From Cytophagales bacterium (GTDB taxonomy: Bacteria; Bacteroidota; Bacteroidia; Cytophagales; Spirosomataceae), in NCBI GenBank assembly GCA_013298805.1, contig JAAFIU010000016.1, positions 1 through 36,059 on the forward strand: a DNA stretch of 36,059 bases. Direction: 5' to 3'. Below, piece after piece: positions 5,976-15,459 of this stretch. How positions within the stretch are numbered: position 1 is the first letter of the stretch; every line of letters starts with the position of its first letter. Position numbers and translations under genes: made by a program. The notes under the pieces were generated by a model that worked only from the letters and a program-made list of their open reading frames with translations, had not been told where the DNA came from and made no database searches.

Positions 5976-7494
5976 ATTGACCCATTCCTAAGTAATTTTC
6001 TTTCAATTCTCTTTTTAAGATTTTTCCTGCTACATTTTTCGGAAAATCTGCCACAAAAAACACATCAGTTACTTTCTGATAACGTGCCTCTAAATTATCA
6101 TTGGCAAACTTTTTAATCTCGTGCGTTTCTATGCTAAATCCATTTTTTAGAATGACGGCCGCAATCGGCGTTTCGCCCCATTCATCGTGATTTACCCCAA
6201 AAACGGATACATCTTGAATGGCAGGGTGGCGAGCGATAACTTCTTCAATATCAACGGGATAAACATTTACACCGCCCGAAATAATTAAATCTTTTTTTCG
6301 TCCTGTCAAGAATAAATAGCCGTCTTCATCCAAATAACCCACATCACCCGTCATGAGCCAGCCGTCTTGAATAGCTTCGGCTGTTTTGCTTGGGTTTTTA
6401 TAATATTCTGTCATCAATAGTGGACTTTTTCCAACAATTTCTCCAATCTGCCCATCGGGTAATTCGTTACCAAAATCATCCACAATTTTGATTTCCATTA
6501 ATTGCGGAGTTGCCCCAACTGAACCTGCTTTTTTACGAAATTCAGTTTTATCCAAAATCGTCATAAAACCTTCCGTTAGTCCGTATAATTCATAAAAAAC
6601 GTTGGGTGTTCGACGGTCTAATTCTTCTTTGTGTTCGAGTAAGAGAGGCGCTCCAACCGATAAAATATATTCTAATGATTTTAAATTTTCTTGTTTGAAT
6701 TCTTCCAGATTTAAACAAGAAACAATTTGAGACGGAACAAGAATTGTATGCGTAACTTGTTCATTTTTAATAACTTCAGTAACGGCGTGAGGGTCAAAAT
6801 GGTCGAGAAGAATATACGTTCCACCCACAAACATCACAGGAATTAAGGTCAAAAATGAACCATTGAAAACGATTGAACCTGAGTGCATGACGATGCTTTC
6901 AGGAGTCATTCTGAAATAATTGGCAAACAGCGAACCGTACAAAGCTCGCACTTGATGACTGATGACAATGCCCTTTGGTAAGCCCGTTGTGCCACTGCTG
7001 TACATAATGTTGTACGGGTCTTCGGGATGGATTTCAATTCTTGGTGGTTCTGTTTTGTCTTTAGATTCTTTTTGCTGATGATAATTGGCATAATTATCAG
7101 ATTCTGAATCAATTAGCCAAAAGTTTTTGCAGTTCAATTCAGTCCTAATTTCGTCAATGTAGGGCATCAAACTTTGGTTTGAAATGACCAAATCGGTATC
7201 CGAATCATTCAATAAATTAACCAATCCCGAGCCACGAAGCATGGGGCTGTTGGGTACGCAAACGGCTCCAATTTTGGCACAAGCCCAATAGGTTTCGTAA
7301 AGTTCAAAACTGTTGGGTAATAAGGTTGAAACTTTACTGCCTTTGGTAATTCCGATGGCTAAAAAAGCGTGACAAAGTTGATTAACCGAAGCGTTAAACT
7401 CGGAATAAGTGAGTCGTTTTTCGTTAAAAACAAAAGCCAAATGATTTGGACGATAACGAGCGTTTCTGGTTAATAACTGACTGATATTGAGCAT
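5974..7494 (-). CDS. AMP-forming acyl-CoA synthetase
   Basis: This 506-residue member of the ANL superfamily has all core motifs: the ATP loop SSGTTGLPKG (about 166-175), YELYGLTEG (about 301-309), the hinge region GWLMTGDVGYLDEDGYLFLT with TGD at 382-384, GRKKDLIISGGVNVYPVDIE, and the adenylation lysine Lys491 in FPKNVAGKILKRELKEN. It activates a carboxylic acid to acyl-AMP and then to acyl-CoA in the cytoplasm. It lies 66 bp downstream of the TonB-dependent receptor, behind a strong hairpin, and upstream of a secreted lipase. A role in activating acids taken up or freed by this cluster is inferred. The acid's chain length cannot be read from sequence. Confidence 0.9.
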   Translation of the reverse strand: MLNISQLLTRNARYRPNHLAFVFNEKRLTYSEFNASVNQLCHAFLAIGITKGSKVSTLLPNSFELYETYWACAKIGAVCVPNSPMLRGSGLVNLLNDSDTDLVISNQSLMPYIDEIRTELNCKNFWLIDSESDNYANYHQQKESKDKTEPPRIEIHPEDPYNIMYSSGTTGLPKGIVISHQVRALYGSLFANYFRMTPESIVMHSGSIVFNGSFLTLIPVMFVGGTYILLDHFDPHAVTEVIKNEQVTHTILVPSQIVSCLNLEEFKQENLKSLEYILSVGAPLLLEHKEELDRRTPNVFYELYGLTEGFMTILDKTEFRKKAGSVGATPQLMEIKIVDDFGNELPDGQIGEIVGKSPLLMTEYYKNPSKTAEAIQDGWLMTGDVGYLDEDGYLFLTGRKKDLIISGGVNVYPVDIEEVIARHPAIQDVSVFGVNHDEWGETPIAAVILKNGFSIETHEIKKFANDNLEARYQKVTDVFFVADFPKNVAGKILKRELKENYLGMGQ

Positions 7495-7512
7495 TTTTTG
7501 AATGACGGTTTA

Positions 7513-7551
7513 CGAATGGTTTGAATGAAAATTTATCATTCAAACCATTCG
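7513..7551. terminator. Strong intercistronic hairpin after the TonB receptor gene
   Basis: CGAATGGTTTGAATGA and TCATTCAAACCATTCG form a perfect 16-bp stem with a 7-nt loop, starting 9 bp after the receptor stop codon (7561). No U-tract follows, so partial termination or protection of the receptor mRNA 3' end are both possible. Either would lower synthetase expression relative to the receptor. Confidence 0.6.
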
Positions 7552-7560
7552 TCTAATGAG

Positions 7561-10137
7561 CTATTTTTTATAAGGAACATGAGCTTTTAACTCCACTGAA
7601 AACAAACGCCCGATTAATGGAGAACCCACAAATTCACGTTGTTTTGTATTAAAAATATTACTCATGGCAGCACCAACGGTGAAAGTTTTGGTAAGCATAT
7701 ATCCAGCACTTACATCAAATGTTGTGAATCCTCCCAATGGGCCGTAATCGAAGTTTTTCAAGTAATTTACCTTTGAACCGTTCGCTAAAGTTGCTGTTAC
7801 CACGCCACGTTTTCCTGCTCCCGCTTCTGTACCAATCTGACTTCCAGAATAGAAATCAAAACTCTCTACTGCACGCATTGAAAGATTTACATAGAGCTTT
7901 TTATCCAATAAGTTTTGGAAACTCAACGTAGCTGCCACCCGATTTTTAGGTGTGTTCAAACTCTTCTCTTCAGTCGAAACATAGCCATCACGGTTTGCAT
8001 CATTTTTAATGTTATCATCGGTAATATCAGAATTGAAATACGAATATTTAACACCCAAAGAAATATCTTTTGTGAAGTAATAATTGATACCCAAATCAAC
8101 ACCCCAAGCATCCACTTGTCCATAATTGAAATATGTACTGAACGCAGCACCCGCCAAAGCGTTATTGGTAACTGTACCTGGAAGTAATAAATTTTGGGTA
8201 GGAATACTGATATTTCCAACGCTCAATGCACGACCGCCCACGGTGATTGCTGGACTCAAAAAGTTCTCGGTACGTCCATAATAACCGTTTACGTCGATGT
8301 ATAATTTCTTGCTAATCGTGCCTTTATAACCCACTTCCCAAGTTCCAATTTGTTCAACTTTCAATTTATCGGTTACTTTTACCGCCGCAGGGTCAGCAGG
8401 ATTTGCTCCGTTTGGAATATAATTTACACCATTGCCATTTCCGAACACAATGCCAAATACGTTTGCCGATTGGAAAAGAATAATTGGAGCGGCATTAGCA
8501 CGTCCGTAAGTCAAGCGGAAACTACCATCTTTTACTGTTTTTACGATGGCAATTTTTGGAGCGAATAAATTCCCGAAAACACTGTGATTATCCACCCGAG
8601 CTGCTCCCACAATTTTGAACTGAGCGGGCAACGTTTTTTCCAATTGAACCGCTCCACCCACTTGTTCCACCGAAATCAAAGAACCTTCCGTTCCTGGAAC
8701 ATTACTATCTGCCAATGAAGTACCGTAAGTATTTGGGCTATCTTTCTGATACGATAGAGAGGCGACCATGTTCAATCCAATATTATCCCAAGCATTATTG
8801 TACTGAATTTCACTGTTCAAACGACCAGATGCTTCTTTGAATTTATTTCCGTAACGCAAAGCAAACGTTTGAGCTTCGTCGGGCGTAAGTTTCCCGACTA
8901 TTGGCCCTAAACCAGGCGTTGACGCAGGAATGGTGCTGTTCACTCGGTTGGTATAATCACGAGTATAAGAGGCTATTCCGTAAGAATCTCCTACGTTTGT
9001 CCACGTATAATACAATTGAGCGAATAATCTTGGCGACACATAACGACCTTGTAAATACGAGAATTTCCAACCGTCAATTTGGTTACGCCCTACATTATTT
9101 ACCGCTAAAAAACTGTTCACACTTGCACCGTAAGAAACAATTATATCACTTTTTGGCGTAACGCTGTAATACAAAGCCGCTTCACCACGTTGGTGTTTGA
9201 ATTGAAATGTTTTCACAATTTCGGGTACCGCCCGAACAGCTCCGTAATAACTGCCATTGCCCACATAAACGCTATCATTGAAAGTGAAATCTTCGCCTTG
9301 CGTGTGTTCGGCGGTAACTTTGAAGGCAAACTTATCCGATAATTTCATGGCGTGGCGAAGTCTGAAAGACAATACGCTTTGGTTACCTGCATCAATGGCG
9401 AAGGTGGTTCCTTGATAACGACGAGGGTCTTTGCTGATGGTATTTACCACACCATTGTGTGCATTTGGCCCGTAAAGTGCCGAATTTGGCCCTAAAACGA
9501 CTTCAACTCTTTCCACATCTTCTTTGATAATGGTGTTCATAATTCCCGCTGCCAAGCCACTTCCGCCCGCCATCATTGAATTCCGTCCGTCAGTCATGGC
9601 TAACACTTTGGCATTAAAAGCATTATTAAAACCACGTGCATTTATGCCTACGCCATTTACACCTGTGCGTACAAACTCAACGCCTTGAATTTTTGAAGCT
9701 AATTCTCCCACGTTGAAAGACGCTAATTGGTCTAAATCTTTGGCGGTAATTACGCTAATTGAAGCAGGTGCTTGCGTCAGTTTTTCTGGTCGACGAGTCG
9801 CTGAAACAACGATTTCATCTCCCAAAATAGTAGAAACTTCCAACGAAAAATCAACATTTGTTGTTTCGCCTTCGGACACATTTACGTCTTTGCTCATGGA
9901 GCCATAACCCACGAAAGTAGCGATAATCGTTTGTTTTCCAGCGGGAACATTCGCCAAACTAAATGAGCCATCAGAACCAGAAGTGGTGCCGATATTTTTG
10001 CCTTTTACCCTTACAGTTGCTCCCAAAAGGGTATTTCCTGACTCGCTATCCTTTATTTTACCTGTAATTTTTCCATTTTGAGCAAAGGCTGCAATGCTCA
10101 AAAAGATACCTATGATGGTTAGTAATAATTGTTTCAT
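7561..10137 (-). CDS. TonB-dependent receptor with carboxypeptidase-like N-terminal domain
   Basis: This 858-residue outer-membrane receptor has a signal peptide (residues 1-19, MKQLLLTIIGIFLSIAAFA). A carboxypeptidase-regulatory-like domain follows (about 22-105; GKITGKIKDSESGNTLLGAT, FSLANVPAGKQTII), then a plug domain (about 118-235; APASISVITAKDLDQLASFN, NAHNGVVNTISKDPR), then a beta-barrel to a C-terminus ending FSVELKAHVPYKK. No SusD partner gene is adjacent, so it is not a classical polysaccharide-utilisation pair. It is likely to import an energised substrate across the outer membrane. The neighbours (secreted lipase, hydrolases, acyl-CoA synthetase) suggest a hydrophobic ester or fatty-acid-like ligand. 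It follows the signal-peptide hydrolase by 11 bp and is very likely co-transcribed with it. Confidence 0.94.
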   Translation of the reverse strand: MKQLLLTIIGIFLSIAAFAQNGKITGKIKDSESGNTLLGATVRVKGKNIGTTSGSDGSFSLANVPAGKQTIIATFVGYGSMSKDVNVSEGETTNVDFSLEVSTILGDEIVVSATRRPEKLTQAPASISVITAKDLDQLASFNVGELASKIQGVEFVRTGVNGVGINARGFNNAFNAKVLAMTDGRNSMMAGGSGLAAGIMNTIIKEDVERVEVVLGPNSALYGPNAHNGVVNTISKDPRRYQGTTFAIDAGNQSVLSFRLRHAMKLSDKFAFKVTAEHTQGEDFTFNDSVYVGNGSYYGAVRAVPEIVKTFQFKHQRGEAALYYSVTPKSDIIVSYGASVNSFLAVNNVGRNQIDGWKFSYLQGRYVSPRLFAQLYYTWTNVGDSYGIASYTRDYTNRVNSTIPASTPGLGPIVGKLTPDEAQTFALRYGNKFKEASGRLNSEIQYNNAWDNIGLNMVASLSYQKDSPNTYGTSLADSNVPGTEGSLISVEQVGGAVQLEKTLPAQFKIVGAARVDNHSVFGNLFAPKIAIVKTVKDGSFRLTYGRANAAPIILFQSANVFGIVFGNGNGVNYIPNGANPADPAAVKVTDKLKVEQIGTWEVGYKGTISKKLYIDVNGYYGRTENFLSPAITVGGRALSVGNISIPTQNLLLPGTVTNNALAGAAFSTYFNYGQVDAWGVDLGINYYFTKDISLGVKYSYFNSDITDDNIKNDANRDGYVSTEEKSLNTPKNRVAATLSFQNLLDKKLYVNLSMRAVESFDFYSGSQIGTEAGAGKRGVVTATLANGSKVNYLKNFDYGPLGGFTTFDVSAGYMLTKTFTVGAAMSNIFNTKQREFVGSPLIGRLFSVELKAHVPYKK

Positions 10138-10148
10138 CTTTTATTGAT

Positions 10149-11060
10149 TTAAAAACGTTTTACAAGTTGATTGAAAATTTGAGATTGTTCGTACATTACC
10201 AAATGCCCCGCTTTCGGAATGAGGACAGTTTGTACATTTGGAATGTCTTTGCCTATATTGGCTACTTTACTGGTTGTTAGTGATTTATGTAAAAATTTAT
10301 TCGGAATTAATTCGTCATTTTCGCCAAAAACTACCAAAGTCGGAATCGTTATTTTATTAAGTTCCTTCCGAACTGGGTGTTCCACCATTCCTTTCACACC
10401 GCCCGCTACTGCTTGAAAATAAGGGTTAAAGTTTTCGCATTTGCCAATCATCAATCGGTCTTGAATGAGCGTTTCGGTAGAAGTTGGCATTTCATAAAAA
10501 TTTCGTTTAAAACCGATTCTTACCATCGCTTCATTTTGATTTTTGAAGGTTTCAGGTTTTGAAAAACTCAATAATGCTTTTGCTTCATTGTCCTCAAAAG
10601 TTTCAAAACCTGCGGGAGAAACTAACACAAGTTTTTTGATAAATTTAGGATTTTTTAAAGCCGTAATTATCGCAATTTGTCCCCCCATCGAATGCCCGAC
10701 TAATACCACATTTTGTAATTTTTTCTTCTGAATAAATGCCAAAATTGTTTCAGCGTAAAAATCAAGTAAATCGGTTTTAGCTTGAAAATTCCTCATAGTA
10801 GAAAGTCCATAACTTGGTAAATCAAGGGCAATGCAATGTTCATTTTTGATAAAATTATTGCTCCAATGTGTCAAGTTTCCACCCAATCCATGAATCATTA
10901 AAAACGTTTTTTTGCCTCTACCTTGTTCTTTGTAAGCAATTGTTAATGAGTCGTTTATAACAATCTTCTTAACCTCATTTGTATAAGATAATTCACAGTT
11001 TTGTGCTTTCGTGAAAAAGCAAAACAGGAGTAAAATCGTTGTTAAAATATTAGCTCGCAT
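10149..11060 (-). CDS. Exported alpha/beta hydrolase
   Basis: This 303-residue alpha/beta hydrolase starts with a signal peptide (MRANILTTILLLFCFFTKAQ). It carries MIHGLGGNLTHW (about 55-66), the nucleophile elbow VGHSMGGQ with Ser124, an acid candidate in VFGENDELIPNK and a histidine in PKAGHLVMYE. Its start overlaps the end of the symporter gene by 11 bp and it ends 11 bp before the receptor gene, so translational coupling in one operon is likely. It is probably a periplasmic esterase acting on the substrate brought in by the receptor before transport by the symporter. This order of events is inferred. Confidence 0.86.
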   Translation of the reverse strand: MRANILTTILLLFCFFTKAQNCELSYTNEVKKIVINDSLTIAYKEQGRGKKTFLMIHGLGGNLTHWSNNFIKNEHCIALDLPSYGLSTMRNFQAKTDLLDFYAETILAFIQKKKLQNVVLVGHSMGGQIAIITALKNPKFIKKLVLVSPAGFETFEDNEAKALLSFSKPETFKNQNEAMVRIGFKRNFYEMPTSTETLIQDRLMIGKCENFNPYFQAVAGGVKGMVEHPVRKELNKITIPTLVVFGENDELIPNKFLHKSLTTSKVANIGKDIPNVQTVLIPKAGHLVMYEQSQIFNQLVKRF

Positions 11061-12549
11061 AAGACAATGGTTTTTTTACGGTCAAATATAAAACACTACC
11101 TACCAATACTGAAACGACAATTGCGATGGCGGTCGAAATACCAGGGTTTCGGGTACCATCGTGCATATAAGGCGTGAGGCGACCAAAATAAATACCATAA
11201 TGTGTAATCAGTGCCACAATGGACGAAACAACAGGAACAATTTTGGGCATATCTTTCAAAAATGTTCCGAATAAAACAGGAACGAATGCGGCAGAAAAAT
11301 AACCGTAAACACCCGTTTGAGCTAAAATTCCCACGCTTAAATCGGGCTTTATTAATTGGTTGTAAGAGATGAAAATAGCCACAATTGCCAGTACGACGAT
11401 GACTAATTTATGGAGAATAAATTCCGTAAAAAGTCCTTTGGGATTGGTATCTGTTTTTAGTAAAAAATCACCCGCTAAAGGCTTGATAAGGTCAGAAGTA
11501 AGGGTTGCCGAAATAGATTGAATGAGTCCTTCCAGCGTGGCAATTCCCGCAGAAAATATTCCAATCACCATCAAAATACTCATGGTAGGAGAAAAGTGCG
11601 TAGTAACGTAGGTGGACATCATTTTATCAACACTAATTTTTTGTCCATTGTGCATCAAATCTGGGAAATCGAGCCGAGCGTAAAGTCCCACAAAAACTAC
11701 CGAAAAGAAAAACATCAAGACCAAACAACTCACGATAAGGTAACGATTGACATCTTTTTCATTTTTCAAAAATAAAGACCGTGTGATGATGTGCGGTTGA
11801 CAAACGATGGCAACACCTACAATAAGTTGGCAAATAACAACTTCAAAAAAATCACGAAAAAGAGGGCTGTTAGGGTTGTAAGCACTTGCTAATGAAGAAT
11901 CTATGGTAGAAAGTTTTTGTAAAAATCCATCAAAGCCACCCGCAAAATGTTCATAACCCGAAAGCAATAAAACGATTCCTACAAAAACCTTAATGAACGC
12001 CTGAATCACATTGGTATAAACCATTGAATTTGCTCCGCCAAACATCATATAGCCAAAAATAAAGGTGACACTGCAAATGAGGGTTGGTAGGGTTTCTGTA
12101 TTCAAAGCTATACATAAAACTTGGGTCATTCCTACGCAAATCAAGACGATGAAAGTGATGAGCAAAAGCGATAAAAAACCAAAAAAGAGGGCATAACCTT
12201 TACTTTCATAACGAATTCCAATCCACTGTGCTAAAGTAGTCGCTTTTACATCCGAACCAATTTTGCGAAATCCTTTTGACACCACAATCAGCGAAAGTAA
12301 AGCACCAATGGGCATAAAAACCGACATTGAAAGTACGCCACTAATGCCATAATAAGCCACAAAACCTGGATTGATAATAAAAGTGGCAGCACTCGTCATG
12401 CCCGCAGCCAACGAAAGTCCGACTGCCCACGGTGAAAACGCAAGACTACCAACGGCATAGTCAGCCATATTTTTGGTTTTCAAAGCTCCTCGAATCACAA
12501 TGAAAACTATTACACTCATGTACGCCAAAAGGCTCACCCACATTGCCAT
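11050..12549 (-). CDS. Sodium:solute symporter (SSS) family transporter
   Basis: This 499-residue protein has about 13 hydrophobic segments and the SSS layout. The N-terminal ADYAVGSLAFSPWAVGLSLA region and AGMTSAATFIINPGFVAYYG are characteristic, and FSAGIATLEGLIQSISATLTSDLIKP matches the family's sodium-site region. Such proteins import organic acids, sugars or other solutes with Na+. The start at 12549 is backed by an unusually good Shine-Dalgarno, GGAGG, 5 bases before the ATG. It is the first gene of the minus-strand cluster and is preceded by tandem repeats of about 22 bp, probably sites of the adjacent LytTR regulator. The substrate may be a carboxylate released by the hydrolases, but that is not shown. 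Confidence 0.9.
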   Translation of the reverse strand: MAMWVSLLAYMSVIVFIVIRGALKTKNMADYAVGSLAFSPWAVGLSLAAGMTSAATFIINPGFVAYYGISGVLSMSVFMPIGALLSLIVVSKGFRKIGSDVKATTLAQWIGIRYESKGYALFFGFLSLLLITFIVLICVGMTQVLCIALNTETLPTLICSVTFIFGYMMFGGANSMVYTNVIQAFIKVFVGIVLLLSGYEHFAGGFDGFLQKLSTIDSSLASAYNPNSPLFRDFFEVVICQLIVGVAIVCQPHIITRSLFLKNEKDVNRYLIVSCLVLMFFFSVVFVGLYARLDFPDLMHNGQKISVDKMMSTYVTTHFSPTMSILMVIGIFSAGIATLEGLIQSISATLTSDLIKPLAGDFLLKTDTNPKGLFTEFILHKLVIVVLAIVAIFISYNQLIKPDLSVGILAQTGVYGYFSAAFVPVLFGTFLKDMPKIVPVVSSIVALITHYGIYFGRLTPYMHDGTRNPGISTAIAIVVSVLVGSVLYLTVKKPLSYAS

Positions 12550-12640
12550 TTTTTCCTCCGTTTTATAATTTCAAGATTGAATATTTCATAAAAAACATTG
12601 GAAAACTGCAATTTTTAAACTTAGCAAATTTGACAAATAA

Positions 12641-12722
12641 GGTGAAAGGGGCAAAAAGTAGGGGTGAATGATAGGTAATATTGGGGTGAAAGGAAATTAC
12701 AAAGGTGAAAGGAAATTACAAA
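12641..12722. repeat. Four tandem GGTGAA repeats, candidate LytTR binding array
   Basis: GGTGAA boxes begin at 12641, 12663, 12685 and 12704, giving spacings of 22, 22 and 19 bp. The last two units are a perfect 19-bp duplication, GGTGAAAGGAAATTACAAA. The array lies between the LytTR regulator gene, whose stop codon (12716-12718) is inside the last unit, and the symporter start at 12549. LytTR domains bind pairs of direct repeats about two helical turns apart, which matches the 22-bp period. Control of the symporter operon by the neighbour is inferred. Confidence 0.55.
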
Positions 12723-13453
12723 AATGCTAAACGCCCCATCAATTTTTCTTTGAAGGTTTTTCCGATGGCAATGTGCTTGCCTTCTATAATGAGGTCATTT
12801 TCTTCAATGGCTTGAATTTTTTCTAACTGCACAATATACGAGCGATGCACCCGCATGAAGTATTCGGAAGGAAGGCGTTCTTCAATATTTTTGAGGGGCT
12901 GACTGAGAATGAATTTACCCGTTTTGGTAATAATAATGGCGTAAATATCTTCGGCTTCAATCCATAAAATGTCTGAAATTTTTATCTTTTCTAATCGCTT
13001 TTTTGACTTTACAAAAATACTATCATTGATTGAAAACGTATTGTTTTGAGCAGGGATAACAGGCAGATTATCAGTCTTTTGTCTGTAAAAGTTATACAAA
13101 CTAACCTCAATCGTAGAAAGTAAATTTTCGGATCTGACGGGTTTTACTAAATAAGCGTAAGGAGCAGTTTGTTTGGCTTTTTCGATGGTTTTTATATCCG
13201 CCATTGCCGTCAAGAAAATGAAAGGAATTCCTTCTGGTTTTAGTTTTTCGGCAATGTCAATACCCGTCATTGTTCCCGCCAAATCAATGTCCAATAACAC
13301 CAAATCAGGTTTGAGCGTGGGCAATTTTTGCAATAATTCTTCGCCTGTATCAAACGTGCCAATAACCTCAAAACCTAAGTCTTGAAGTGTGAGCGAAACC
13401 TCTTTGGCAATAATCCAATCGTCTTCGGCAATAAGAATTCTTACAGATTGCAT
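12716..13453 (-). CDS. LytTR family response regulator
   Basis: From the ATG at 13453 the protein has 245 residues. Longer in-frame starts (ATG 13492, TTG 13498) would add a non-conserved extension and reach or overlap the divergent kinase gene. The receiver domain has IAEDDWI near the start, phospho-acceptor Asp55 (DLVLLDIDLAG), the FLTAMAD switch Thr and the AYLVKP lysine. The C-terminal half is a LytTR DNA-binding domain (KISDILWIEAEDIYAIII, PLKNIEERLPSEYFMRVHRS, YIVQLEKIQAIEEN). It is presumably phosphorylated by the divergent kinase and controls the symporter-hydrolase-receptor operon through the repeats at 12641-12722. Confidence 0.9.
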   Translation of the reverse strand: MQSVRILIAEDDWIIAKEVSLTLQDLGFEVIGTFDTGEELLQKLPTLKPDLVLLDIDLAGTMTGIDIAEKLKPEGIPFIFLTAMADIKTIEKAKQTAPYAYLVKPVRSENLLSTIEVSLYNFYRQKTDNLPVIPAQNNTFSINDSIFVKSKKRLEKIKISDILWIEAEDIYAIIITKTGKFILSQPLKNIEERLPSEYFMRVHRSYIVQLEKIQAIEENDLIIEGKHIAIGKTFKEKLMGRLAFL

Positions 13454-13497
13454 GGTAGTTTGTGTTGAAATGCTAAATTTACGCAAAATCATCCTCA

Positions 13498-15459
13498 ATG
13501 AAAAAAGTCCAATTACGATGTTTTAACAGATTATTGACAATAATAACCTTATTATCAATAAGTTATGGCTCTTCTTTTGCTCAAAAAAATATAAATTTTC
13601 TTATTGCTACCAGTCCAGATTCAAGTTTGAATACTGAAATGGTTTTCAAAAAATATGACCAGTCTTTATTGGATAAAACGAAGACGTATTGGCTAAAATT
13701 TGACTTACAAAATGCAGAAGACTTTGACCAAACGTATATTTTGTATTCGGTGAGTAAATGGGGTTCGGCTAAACTTTTCGGTGTAAATACGCTAAATTTT
13801 CCTAAAGAAATGATAGCGGGAAGTTTATTACCCCTCAACGAACGTTCATACCCACGTTCGATTTTGGCTTTTAAAATTATCTTGAAAAAAAACAAAACAT
13901 CCACTTTTTATTTGCGACTAAAAGGGACACTTAGTATTTATACGCCAAATGTTATTGATTTAAAAATCAGCACTTTAGAAGAATTTGAGCAACAAGATAA
14001 AAAGCGTTTTTGGCTTCAAGCGTTGTTTATTGGTATTATCGTAATCATGGCGTTGTACAATTTTGTCATTTACCTTTCCGTCCGTGATATTAGTTATTTA
14101 TACTACGTTATTTCTATTTTGGGCATCGGTTTCTACTTCTTTTTTTACTACGGATTTGGCATTGAATTACTTTGGGAAAATTCTCCAAAATGGGATACTT
14201 ACGCTTTTTCCTTCATTGTGCCAATGACCAATTTAGCTCGAATTTATTTCACCAAATCCTATTTACATCTTGATAAAACCTTTCCATTAATCAATAAAGG
14301 TCTCAATATTCTCAGTATTTTTTGTCTTTTTATATGCTTGCTTGCCTTGGTTTGCTATTGGGGAAATATTGATTTTCTCGACCTTTTGGTTGACCTGATT
14401 GGCTTTATGGGAACAATGGTTTTGTCCACGATGTTTTTGTGTGGCGTATTAGTTTGGCGAAAAGGTTATAGTCCTGCAAGGTATTTTTCATTGGCAAATT
14501 TGATTTTAGTTTTGGGAGGTATCTTGTTTATTATCAGAGAATTAAATTGGATTTCGGATAATTATTTAACTCGTTATGCGGTACAATATGGCGTGATTGC
14601 TCAAGTAGTTTTATTCTCTTTGGGATTATCGAGTCGTTTGAATCAAGCACAAGTTAAAGTGACGCAAATGGAGTTGGATAAAGAACGTGAACGCAAACAA
14701 TTATTGGAAGAACAAAGTCAACTTTTGCAACAAAAAGTGGCTGAACAAACAGCAGATTTAAGAGCATTGAATCATTTGAAAGACAAATTGTTATCCATTA
14801 TTTCACACGATTTGCGGAATCCATTGGTTTCATTAGACTCATTTTTGAACCTCTTAATCAATCACCATGACCGACTCACGGAACTGGAACGAATGACACT
14901 TACCCAGAAAGCAAGGCAATCTCTGAGTAACTTAAATCAATTGCTAAGCAATTTGCTTTTGTGGTCACGCTCGCAAATCAATCAAGTTGTATTTAATCCG
15001 CAATTAATTGATATTAAGACAATTATAGAAAGCGCAATAGAATTGCATTCATTGGATATTGAATTAAAAAATATCAAAATTGAAACCACGATTTATAAGT
15101 TAAAAGACATTGTAGTGGATGCCGAAATGGTAGATTTTATTGTTAGAAATTTGCTCGGGAATGCCATTAAATTCAGCTACAAAAACGGTGTTATCAAGAT
15201 TCAAGTAAAGCAGAAAGATAAAGGTTTTGTGATTAGCGTAATAGATGAAGGGGTAGGCATGACCGAAGAGCAAATTCAAAAGATTGCTACTCAAAAAATT
15301 ATCACTTCAACCCGTGGCACAGCCAAAGAAAAAGGCTCGGGCTTAGGGTTGGTTTTATGTCGAGAATTTGTAGAAATACACGGCGGGAGCATGGAAATTA
15401 CGAGTGATGGATTAACGGTGGTTAGTTGTTATTTGCCAGTTGAGGAGTTGGTATTGTGA
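13498..15459 (+). CDS. 7TMR-DISM sensor histidine kinase
   Basis: This 653-residue kinase has a signal peptide (1-28), a periplasmic 7TMR-DISM extracellular-2-type sensor domain (about 35-160; TYWLKFDLQNAEDFDQTYIL), seven transmembrane helices (about 172-380) and a coiled coil (about 385-420). The HisKA domain has His437 in SIISHDLRNPLVSL. The HATPase domain has the N box RNLLGNAIKFS, G1 DEGVGM and G2 GSGLGLVL. It is divergent from the LytTR regulator, with only 44 bp between the two chosen start codons, so the promoters must overlap. DISM sensor domains resemble carbohydrate-binding folds, and the signal sensed here is unknown. Confidence 0.92.
   Translation: MKKVQLRCFNRLLTIITLLSISYGSSFAQKNINFLIATSPDSSLNTEMVFKKYDQSLLDKTKTYWLKFDLQNAEDFDQTYILYSVSKWGSAKLFGVNTLNFPKEMIAGSLLPLNERSYPRSILAFKIILKKNKTSTFYLRLKGTLSIYTPNVIDLKISTLEEFEQQDKKRFWLQALFIGIIVIMALYNFVIYLSVRDISYLYYVISILGIGFYFFFYYGFGIELLWENSPKWDTYAFSFIVPMTNLARIYFTKSYLHLDKTFPLINKGLNILSIFCLFICLLALVCYWGNIDFLDLLVDLIGFMGTMVLSTMFLCGVLVWRKGYSPARYFSLANLILVLGGILFIIRELNWISDNYLTRYAVQYGVIAQVVLFSLGLSSRLNQAQVKVTQMELDKERERKQLLEEQSQLLQQKVAEQTADLRALNHLKDKLLSIISHDLRNPLVSLDSFLNLLINHHDRLTELERMTLTQKARQSLSNLNQLLSNLLLWSRSQINQVVFNPQLIDIKTIIESAIELHSLDIELKNIKIETTIYKLKDIVVDAEMVDFIVRNLLGNAIKFSYKNGVIKIQVKQKDKGFVISVIDEGVGMTEEQIQKIATQKIITSTRGTAKEKGSGLGLVLCREFVEIHGGSMEITSDGLTVVSCYLPVEELVL

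Noticed and set aside
7561-10137. Several open frames of 64-90 codons overlapping the TonB receptor on both strands
   Set aside because: They lie inside a well-supported 858-codon gene and show no recognisable protein features.
13454-13498. Longer N-terminus of the LytTR regulator (starts at 13492 or 13498)
   Set aside because: The extension is not receiver-like and reaches or overlaps the divergent kinase start. The ATG at 13453 gives a standard receiver N-terminus.
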